Source of the DNA: Pseudomonadota bacterium
GTDB lineage: Bacteria > Pseudomonadota > Alphaproteobacteria > Rhizobiales > Hyphomicrobiaceae
DNA length: 18,699 bases
NCBI GenBank assembly: GCA_023387235.1
Contig: JAEWIJ010000034.1
Span: 1-18,699, forward strand
Direction: 5' to 3'
The notes under the pieces are model-generated. The model worked only from the letters and a program-made list of their open reading frames with translations, had not been told where the DNA came from and searched no databases. How positions within the stretch are numbered: position 1 is the first letter of the stretch; the number at the start of each line of letters is the position of its first letter. Shown here piece by piece: positions 14,298 through 18,699 of this stretch. Made by a program: the position numbers and the translations under genes.

Positions 14298-14990
14298 ATG
14301 CTCCGTCAGTTGCTTTGCGTTCTATCGGTCACGGGCTTCACTCAGTCGGCATCGGCGCAGGACCGCATGGACTGGATGCCGTGGAATCAACCCGGCTACA
14401 CAGCGCCCACCTATCAAAGTCCCGCACCGCGTGAGCGCGAGCCTCTCGAACGGCCGCCTCCTATGAACCTAAATGCCCCGCCGGCGGTACTTGATGGAGG
14501 TCCTCGTCCGCCCGTCTCGCCCCTCTTACCTGAGCGCATCGCCTTCAATAGCTCCTATGCCGCCGGTACGATCGTCATCGATACCTCAGCGAGGCGCCTC
14601 TATTTGGTGCAATCGCCCGAAGACGCGCTGGTCTATCCGATCTCTGTCGGCCGTGAAGGCTTTACATGGACAGGCACGGAAACGATCAGCCGAATAGCGA
14701 GCTGGCCGGACTGGCACCCGCCGGCGGAAATGCGAGAGCGCGATCCGCGCCTCCCTGAGAAGATGACCGGCGGCGTCCGTAATCCTCTCGGTGCGAAAGC
14801 CCTGTATCTTGGCAATTCGCTTTACCGCATTCACGGCACCGATAACGAGCGCACCATCGGCCGGGCCTCATCTTCCGGCTGCTTCCGCATGACAAATGGC
14901 CACGTCGTGGATCTGGCGTCGCGCGTGACCATCGGCGCCACGGTGATTGTGCTAGATAAGCTCCCGCAGAACGTTGCGGGCCTAAACTGA
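14298..14990 (+). CDS. L,D-transpeptidase (YkuD/ErfK family), 230 aa
   Basis: ATG 14298 follows GAGGGGA. Residues 1-20 (MLRQLLCVLSVTGFTQSASA) are a signal peptide; a proline-rich linker (30-75) follows; the YkuD domain covers about 87-220. The catalytic centre is present: H179-G180 in YRIHGTDNERTIGR, and SSSGCFRM (191-198) with the nucleophile C195 and R197. IVIDTSARRLYLV and YPISVGREGF are the family's first strands; RNPLGAKALYL precedes the His. These enzymes make 3-3 cross-links in peptidoglycan or attach outer-membrane proteins to it, in the periplasm. The gene stands alone, with about 280 bases free on each side. The exact transpeptidase type cannot be told. Confidence 0.93.
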   Translation: MLRQLLCVLSVTGFTQSASAQDRMDWMPWNQPGYTAPTYQSPAPREREPLERPPPMNLNAPPAVLDGGPRPPVSPLLPERIAFNSSYAAGTIVIDTSARRLYLVQSPEDALVYPISVGREGFTWTGTETISRIASWPDWHPPAEMRERDPRLPEKMTGGVRNPLGAKALYLGNSLYRIHGTDNERTIGRASSSGCFRMTNGHVVDLASRVTIGATVIVLDKLPQNVAGLN

Positions 14991-15274
14991 CGCGATAAAT
15001 TTTGGCCCAGTCCGTTCGCACTCAACGCAAGAGAGTGCTAGTCCTGGAAATAGAAACTTCTTGCCATGAGGATTTGAGGTGACATCGAGGCCCCCAGCTA
15101 TTATCTAAAAGGAGTTGCTCAGCACCAGCACGACTGCTCACCGTGCTCGGCTCTTATCGTCGGTCCGCATTTTGTTGAGTTCTTGAGAGGATCGACCGCC
15201 AAACTGGCTAACGGCTCACCAAGAAGTCGGCGTCGCCTGAGGTACCTGCGCTTAGCCGCGCCAAGGCACGCGAA

Positions 15275-15682
15275 ATGCGACACCCAAATCTCACAAGCTC
15301 GACCATCCTCGTGGTGGAAGACGAGCCCCTGATCTCCATGGACATCTCCTCCGCACTCGAAGATGCGGGTGCGGCAGTGGAGATTGCCGGGTCCGTTGAC
15401 GAAGCCCTCTTTCTCGCGGACGGACAAACGTTCGATGGCGCGGTCATTGACTTCGCTCTCGGCGATCAGACTGCGCAAAGCCTGTGCGACGTCCTTGTCT
15501 CCCGTGGCGTCCCAATTGTGATGTACACGGCCTCCAGCGTGGCAATCGCCGACCCATCCATATCGGTGTTGGCAAAGCCGGCGCCGACTATGGTGCTTCT
15601 CGAATGTGTTGAGCGGGCCATGGAGCGGGCTCGAGCCGGTGGTGCCGTGCACAGGTTCGAGAAACACCGGCACGCGAGCTAA
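15275..15682 (+). CDS. Single-domain response regulator (CheY-like), 135 aa
   Basis: A complete receiver domain with no output domain. The acidic pocket is E15-D16 in ILVVEDEPLI; the phosphorylated residue is D59 in GAVIDFALGD; T85 lies in PIVMYTAS; and the conserved Lys is K101 in VLAKPA. After the domain there is a short basic tail (VHRFEKHRHAS). Such stand-alone receivers in alphaproteobacteria often act with HWE or HisKA_2 kinases, and one such kinase lies 2.5 kb away on the other strand, but partnership is guesswork. The start ATG 15275 has a weak ribosome site. The cupin gene follows 58 bases later on the same strand. Confidence 0.88.
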   Translation: MRHPNLTSSTILVVEDEPLISMDISSALEDAGAAVEIAGSVDEALFLADGQTFDGAVIDFALGDQTAQSLCDVLVSRGVPIVMYTASSVAIADPSISVLAKPAPTMVLLECVERAMERARAGGAVHRFEKHRHAS

Positions 15683-15740
15683 CCTTGGGCGCGATGGAAT
15701 GCGCCTCGAACGCTGGGCTGAAAAAGAAGGGGATTGGGAC

Positions 15741-16148
15741 ATGGAAGGGTTCATCGACCACATCGAAGACGCTACTGAAGACAATAGTCATTTCCGCCGT
15801 GTCGTTTACACCGGCGAACATCTTCAGCTCGTTCTGATGTCGATTGCTCCAGGAGAAGACATCGGCGAGGAGGTGCACAAGGACGGCGACCAATTCTTTC
15901 GCATCGAAGCCGGCCACGGCATCGTGACAATCGATGGTCGCGAAAGAGAAATAACCGATGGCGATGGCATCGTGATTCCAGCAGGGGCGCGCCACAACAT
16001 CAAGAACGCCGGCGAAAAGCCCCTCAAGCTTTATACGATCTACGGCCCGCCTCATCATCGCGACGGATACGTGGCTGCCACAAAAGATGAAGCAATCAAG
16101 GCGCATGAAGAATTCGACGGCAAGACCACGGAAAAACGAATTTCCTAA
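15741..16148 (+). CDS. Cupin-domain protein, 135 aa
   Basis: ATG 15741 follows AAGGGGA; the frame is open earlier in the previous gene's tail but homologous proteins start at this M(E)GF. A single cupin barrel is seen: motif one GEDIGEEVHKDGDQFFRIEA (38-57) with H46 and a Q51 in the place often held by Glu, motif two IPAGARHNIKN (79-89) with H85. This is the pattern of small mannose-6-phosphate-isomerase-like or storage-type cupins of rhizobia, found as stress or metal-binding proteins with unknown reaction. It ends with LKLYTIYGPPHHRDGYVAAT and a charged tail (HEEFDGKTTEKRIS). It is followed by the FMN reductase gene after 168 bases; a stress role is inferred from context only. Confidence 0.87.
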   Translation: MEGFIDHIEDATEDNSHFRRVVYTGEHLQLVLMSIAPGEDIGEEVHKDGDQFFRIEAGHGIVTIDGREREITDGDGIVIPAGARHNIKNAGEKPLKLYTIYGPPHHRDGYVAATKDEAIKAHEEFDGKTTEKRIS

Positions 16149-16316
16149 AAGCTTACCGAAAGGACTCGGCCGAGGAACCACTCGCTGCTCCGATCGAGTT
16201 AGCAGCATGACCGCAGAACCCCCTCTGGAAGCGGTCATACGCCCCGCGGGCGCCTCCCCCCAGCCCGCCGGCCTCAGTACTCCCGTACCCGCGCCTCATC
16301 TTCGAAGGAAAGTCGT

Positions 16317-16865
16317 ATGAGCCTCGACATCGCACTCGTCGTCGGCAGTCTTCGCCGGGAGTCATTGAACCGCAAGCTTGCTCAGGGATTGGTGAAGCTT
16401 GCGCCTTCGGATTTCGCCTTCAAGGAGCTCCAGATCGATGATCTCCCCCTGTACAATCAAGATGATGACGCCAACCAAGCGCCTCAGGTAAAGCGGCTGA
16501 AATCAGAGATTGCTGCCGCGAAGGGCATTCTCTTTGTGACGCCCGAATACAATCGATCCATAGCAGGCGTTCTGAAGAACGCGCTCGATCACGCATCGCG
16601 CCCCTACGGTCAAAATGCCTGGGCCGGCAAGCCTGCGGGGGTTATTGGTATCTCGCCCGGCGCGATAGGCACGGCGCTCGCGCAGCAGCACTTGCGAAAT
16701 ATTCTAGCGTATCTCGACATGCCCACTCTCGGGCAGCCAGAAGCATTTATCCAGGCGAAGGACGATTTGTTCGCACCCGACGGTGCCATCGGACCAGACA
16801 GCAGGAAGTTTCTCCAGGAGTGGATGGATCGCTATGCCGGATGGATAAGGCAGCACGCCAGTTAG
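16317..16865 (+). CDS. NADPH-dependent FMN reductase, 182 aa
   Basis: ATG 16317 is preceded by AAGGAAAG. The flavodoxin-like fold is clear: the phosphate-binding loop GSLRRESLNRKLAQGL (10-25), LPLYNQDD (44-50), then FVTPEYNRSIAGVLKNALD (73-91) and AGKPAGVIGISPGAIGTALA (103-122). These are the hallmarks of the ChrR/YieF/azoreductase-type NADPH-dependent FMN reductases, cytosolic flavoproteins that reduce quinones, chromate or azo compounds and protect against oxidative stress. The length fits the family. The stop TAG is one arm of a perfect palindrome shared with the stop of the converging gene. Confidence 0.92.
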   Translation: MSLDIALVVGSLRRESLNRKLAQGLVKLAPSDFAFKELQIDDLPLYNQDDDANQAPQVKRLKSEIAAAKGILFVTPEYNRSIAGVLKNALDHASRPYGQNAWAGKPAGVIGISPGAIGTALAQQHLRNILAYLDMPTLGQPEAFIQAKDDLFAPDGAIGPDSRKFLQEWMDRYAGWIRQHAS

Positions 16866-16880
16866 GTGGTCGCCCACCTA
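16863..16880. repeat. 18-bp palindrome holding both stop codons of two converging genes
   Basis: TAGGTGG-TCGC-CCACCTA has perfect seven-base arms. The left TAG is the stop of the FMN reductase and the right CTA is the complement of the stop of the minus-strand gene at 16878. The intergenic distance is thus only 12 bases. In RNA from either strand it forms a GC-rich hairpin, but no U-tract follows, so a bidirectional terminator function is uncertain. Confidence 0.8.
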
Positions 16881-17159
16881 CTGCGACGTGCCGAGTGGAT
16901 TGGATCGTGTGCGTCCCACGAAAAAGCCTCGGGCTTTAAGCCCGCGCAGGACAGGTTCAGGGTTTGCATTGACCGGCATAGGCTCGCGCACACCAAGAGC
17001 AAACTCGCGCTCAAAGTCCCAGGCGTCTGGCCCGGACGGCAGGTTGGTCCCATCATTCTCAAGCGTAACGGCCCAGGTCTCTCGGTTCGCCCGCGATCGG
17101 AAAAGATAGGCGCGGACAGCATTATGGCGTCCCGCCGAGTAAACTGGCGTAAAAGTCAT
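16878..17159 (-). CDS. Hypothetical protein, 93 aa
   Basis: From ATG 17159 the protein reads MTFTPVYSAGRHNAVRAYLF, RSRANRETWAVTLENDGTNL, PSGPDAWDFEREFALGVREP and MPVNANPEPVLRGLKARGFF. It is a small, soluble-looking, mixed alpha/beta protein with even composition and normal codon use. Proteins of this look, with the DAWDFEREFALGVRE segment, occur in rhizobia without known function. The stop is in the palindrome shared with the FMN reductase gene. The frame is open to ATG 17219, giving 20 more residues (MFAQSHASHSTNRPLVHGEV) that look less coding. No ribosome site clearly decides the start; a GAGG lies too close to ATG 17159. Confidence 0.55.
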   Translation of the reverse strand: MTFTPVYSAGRHNAVRAYLFRSRANRETWAVTLENDGTNLPSGPDAWDFEREFALGVREPMPVNANPEPVLRGLKARGFFVGRTRSNPLGTSQ

Positions 17160-17222
17160 GACCTCGCCATGCACCAAGGGCCGGTTCGTGGAGTGTGAAG
17201 CGTGAGACTGCGCGAACATGGC

Positions 17223-17408
17223 CTAAGCGATTCCGTTTCGCCAAGCCGAGGTGCTCTTACACTGGCGGCAGATTCTCTCACCTGCCCAGGCACTGGGAAA
17301 GTCTCTCCGACAAATCATGCAAGGACGGATTTTCTCCTCGCTAGCTGGCGCGGGCTGGTCTTCATTCGCGCGCGATATAGATCGGTCTAAGATGTCACAC
17401 CTCCACAT
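17223..17408 (-). CDS. Small CxxC zinc-ribbon-like protein, about 61 aa
   Basis: The frame from ATG 17408 carries a C-terminal CMICRRDFPSAWAGERICRQ followed by CKSTSAW: two CxxC pairs (CMIC and CRQC) about 14 residues apart, the spacing of a zinc ribbon or a small treble-clef finger. Basic residues around it suggest nucleic-acid contact. Small proteins of the type RPCMxCxxxFxSxxxxxRxCxxC are common in alphaproteobacteria and uncharacterised. The frame is open to 17513, so the start is uncertain; neither start has a clear ribosome site. The gene is on the minus strand 63 bases upstream of the hypothetical gene at 17159, so they may form one transcript. Confidence 0.5.
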   Translation of the reverse strand: MWRCDILDRSISRANEDQPAPASEEKIRPCMICRRDFPSAWAGERICRQCKSTSAWRNGIA

Positions 17409-17530
17409 AAGCTTACGGAGCCGGACACTATCGCGCCCGACCCCTTTGATTTCTGACTCGTGAGATAGGCGCTCAGATCGGCAGCCTAGACTTTTATGTG
17501 GTGGCGACGGCAATCAAATTCAATGGGAAC

Positions 17531-17551
17531 GTGCGACGTTCATCGTCGCAC
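17531..17551. promoter_or_regulatory. Perfect hairpin just before the small membrane protein gene
   Basis: GTGCGACG-TTCAT-CGTCGCAC has eight-base arms and a five-base loop and ends 15 bases before ATG 17567, next to the ribosome site GGAG at 17557-17560. A stem this close could hide or expose the ribosome site, or be an operator. No U-tract follows, so it is unlikely to be a terminator. Confidence 0.5.
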
Positions 17552-17566
17552 TTGTTGGAGCTCACG

Positions 17567-17737
17567 ATGAACAATCACTCCCGTCGTAAGCGAAGCAAAA
17601 ATCCGGATCGCCACTCAGCAACATCCGCAAGTGGAGCGAGTCAGAAGCGTGGTCAAACTCTTTTACCGATGCTGGTGGGCGGCCTCGTGCTCATTATCGT
17701 CGGCATGGTCGCGGTGGTGTTCGTTGTTTCGAAATAG
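17567..17737 (+). CDS. Small single-pass membrane protein, 56 aa
   Basis: ATG 17567 with GGAG seven bases upstream begins MNNHSRRKRSKNPDRHSATS, a very basic N-terminal half, followed by QTLLPMLVGGLVLIIVGMVA VVFVV, one hydrophobic helix, and a short SK end. The positive-inside rule places the N-terminus in the cytoplasm. No family is recognised; short basic-plus-TM proteins of this shape occur in rhizobia. The gene stands alone, preceded by a perfect hairpin at 17531-17551. Confidence 0.55.
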   Translation: MNNHSRRKRSKNPDRHSATSASGASQKRGQTLLPMLVGGLVLIIVGMVAVVFVVSK

Positions 17738-17769
17738 GCGCGTCACGGTTGCCAAATCCGGGTTCTATT

Positions 17770-18093
17770 TCAGGGAGCATCGTCCGGCCGGGCCATTCCG
17801 CCTTCGGTCTCCAAGCGGAGGATTTGCTTCACGTCCTGGCGCGTGAACTTGAGCCGCACGCCTGCTCCGAGGCCATCTCCCTCATCCACCACGACGACGC
17901 CGAAGGTATCGAACGCCCGGACGATAGCGTCGGCATCATCCTGCCTATCGACCCACGCGCTGCCGCCGGCTTCCAAAAGCGTCAGGGCTTCTACTGAAAG
18001 GCCCGCAGCTTTCGCGAAATCCTCACGTCCCACTTCCACCAATGCCCGCCCCGCAGCAATCAAGCGCCCCGTTACCTCGAACTTTGACGTCAT
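17770..18093 (-). CDS. XRE-like DNA-binding regulator, 107 aa
   Basis: ATG 18093 is preceded by GGAGG at five bases, the best ribosome site in this part and the reason for choosing this start over earlier ones. Residues 10-60 (RLIAAGRALVEVGREDFAKA, AGLSVEALTLLEAGG) form a Cro/cI-type helix-turn-helix: LxxxRALxxxxREDFAKAAGLSVEALTLLE. The C-terminal part reads RAFDTFGVVVVDEGD then GVRLKFTRQDVKQILRLETE, a pattern known from short alphaproteobacterial XRE-type regulators that end in GVRL and a small helix. The HTH is normal, but some positions (VGREDF for WSQEDL) are changed. It starts 51 bases downstream of the end of the HWE kinase on the same strand and could be co-transcribed with it. Confidence 0.7.
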   Translation of the reverse strand: MTSKFEVTGRLIAAGRALVEVGREDFAKAAGLSVEALTLLEAGGSAWVDRQDDADAIVRAFDTFGVVVVDEGDGLGAGVRLKFTRQDVKQILRLETEGGMARPDDAP

Positions 18094-18143
18094 AACCGCC
18101 TCCGCGTCGAAGCCCGCCGCCTCGAAAAATGCCCGGGCAGGCA

Positions 18144-18699
18144 CTAAAGCCGGTCTTCCCTGGCCGTAATCGTGACAGTGAGCCGCTCGGGCTGCCATTC
18201 CCGCCTGATGGTGCCTCCCAGCTGGCGCTCAACCGTCATTTGGCTAAGTTTGTCGCCAAACCCGGAATGGACCGGGGGCTGAAACAGTTCCTCACATCCG
18301 GATTCCTCCCAGCATACCGTTAGCAGTCCCCCAGCTCGATCGCACTGCAGACGCACATTGCCGGACGGCCCGCGCCAAGCCCCGTGCTTGGCGGCATTCG
18401 TAATAAGCTCGTTCACAACGAGCGCGAGCGATGTGAGTGATCGCGAGCTGATCGGTATGTCGATGCCGTCCAGCTGGAAGCGATCATTGGCTTCACCCAC
18501 AAACGGCGCCACAAGGACCCGAACGAGTGCGTGTAGGGTGGTTGGTTGGTCGGGAGCAGCGGTCTCAGCTTCGGATCAACGACAGTTAGCCCGTGCGCGC
18601 GCGCCAGTGCCGTCATCCTGTCCCCCACCATGGCGGCCAGTTCTGCGGGAGTGGCGGCTTTGGTTGCCAACAGCTTGGTAAGGCTCGATGCAATCGAGA
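18144..18699 (-). pseudogene. HWE/HisKA_2-type sensor kinase, C-terminal part, frameshifted, partial
   Basis: The gene enters from the right edge. The first visible segment reads SIASSLTKLLATKAATPAEL, AAMVGDRMTALARAHGLTVV and DPKLRP, the end of the dimerisation part of an HWE-type kinase. After about 18550 the frame changes and continues APDQPTTLHALVRVLVAPFV, then the ATPase domain with the N-box SLALVVNELITNAAKHGAWR, and GFGDKLSQMTVERQLGGTI, ending at TAG 18144. LxxLARAHxL and ELxTNAxKHGA are signatures of HWE kinases. One indel near 18545-18560 breaks the frame between the two conserved parts. These cytosolic kinases respond to light, stress or other signals through N-terminal PAS or GAF domains, not visible here. 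Confidence 0.7.

Noticed and set aside
15018..15038. Hairpin GCACTC-N9-GAGTGC after the L,D-transpeptidase gene as a terminator
   Set aside because: The stem is only six pairs and no U-tract follows on either strand.
15119..15784. 221-codon minus-strand frame opposite the response regulator
   Set aside because: It is antisense to a clear receiver domain and shows no motif of its own.
16207..16320. Short plus-strand frame MTAEPPLEAVIRPAGA... whose TGA overlaps the FMN reductase ATG
   Set aside because: The ATGA overlap looks attractive, but the peptide is proline-rich and without a ribosome site or recognised similarity.
17526..17551. GGAAC upstream of the small membrane protein as an EcfG promoter
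   Set aside because: The 16- and 17-base spacings give CGCA and GCAC instead of CGTT, so the -10 part is missing.
1..18699. CRISPR arrays, tRNA or rRNA genes, intact transposases
   Set aside because: No regularly spaced repeats, cloverleaf-like sequences, rRNA motifs or DDE/recombinase signatures were seen on reading both strands.

Overview
The window looks like chromosome or megaplasmid DNA of an alphaproteobacterium, most likely of the order Hyphomicrobiales (rhizobia and relatives). The evidence is the high-GC coding style, a RepA/ribbon-helix-helix plasmid backbone of alphaproteobacterial type, an HWE-type histidine kinase, a LigD-like ligase, FixK/FNR-type boxes and promoters of the EcfG general-stress type. 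The genus cannot be read from the sequence.

Left part (1-4.9 kb), decayed accessory DNA. After the tail of a GlsB/YeaQ-type membrane protein come broken remains of a plasmid maintenance block: a small hypothetical gene, a ribbon-helix-helix partition-like gene and repA, all frameshifted. Two copies of an 18-bp repeat follow, at the point where a K+/H+ antiporter gene has been cut off after its first transmembrane segments. Two uncharacterised ORFs come next, one with solenoid-like repeats. A DUF2892-type membrane protein then overlaps, by GTGA, a frameshifted helix-turn-helix gene; a candidate EcfG promoter precedes this pair.

Centre (5.2-11.8 kb), a redox, metal and stress cluster. A PIB-4-type metal-transporting P-ATPase lies downstream of a PaaI-type thioesterase on the minus strand and ends at a strong terminator. 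Divergent from them is a Met-rich periplasmic Spy/LTxxQ protein overlapping a monoheme cytochrome c gene by ATGA. A second monoheme cytochrome c follows. A perfect TTGAT-N4-ATCAA box sits in the divergent intergenic region and a TTGA-N6-TCAA box precedes the second cytochrome, suggesting control by a FixK/FNR regulator under low oxygen. An APC-type permease and TspO follow on the minus strand.

Right part (12-18.7 kb), mixed stress and envelope genes: a frameshifted C45/NAAA-like Ntn hydrolase; a 30-residue membrane peptide with a perfect EcfG-type promoter; an adenylation-domain-only ATP-dependent DNA ligase; an L,D-transpeptidase; a single-domain response regulator; a cupin; an NADPH-dependent FMN reductase; small proteins including a CxxC zinc-ribbon-like one and a one-pass membrane protein; an XRE-like regulator; and the frameshifted C-terminal half of an HWE-type histidine kinase running off the right edge.

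No tRNA, rRNA, CRISPR array or intact transposase was seen. The most interesting points are the two FixK-type boxes around the Spy-cytochrome module, the EcfG promoter driving a tiny membrane peptide, an orphan minus-strand terminator that may mark a small RNA, an 18-bp palindrome carrying both stop codons of two converging genes, and the large number of frameshifted genes, which could be real decay or assembly indels.
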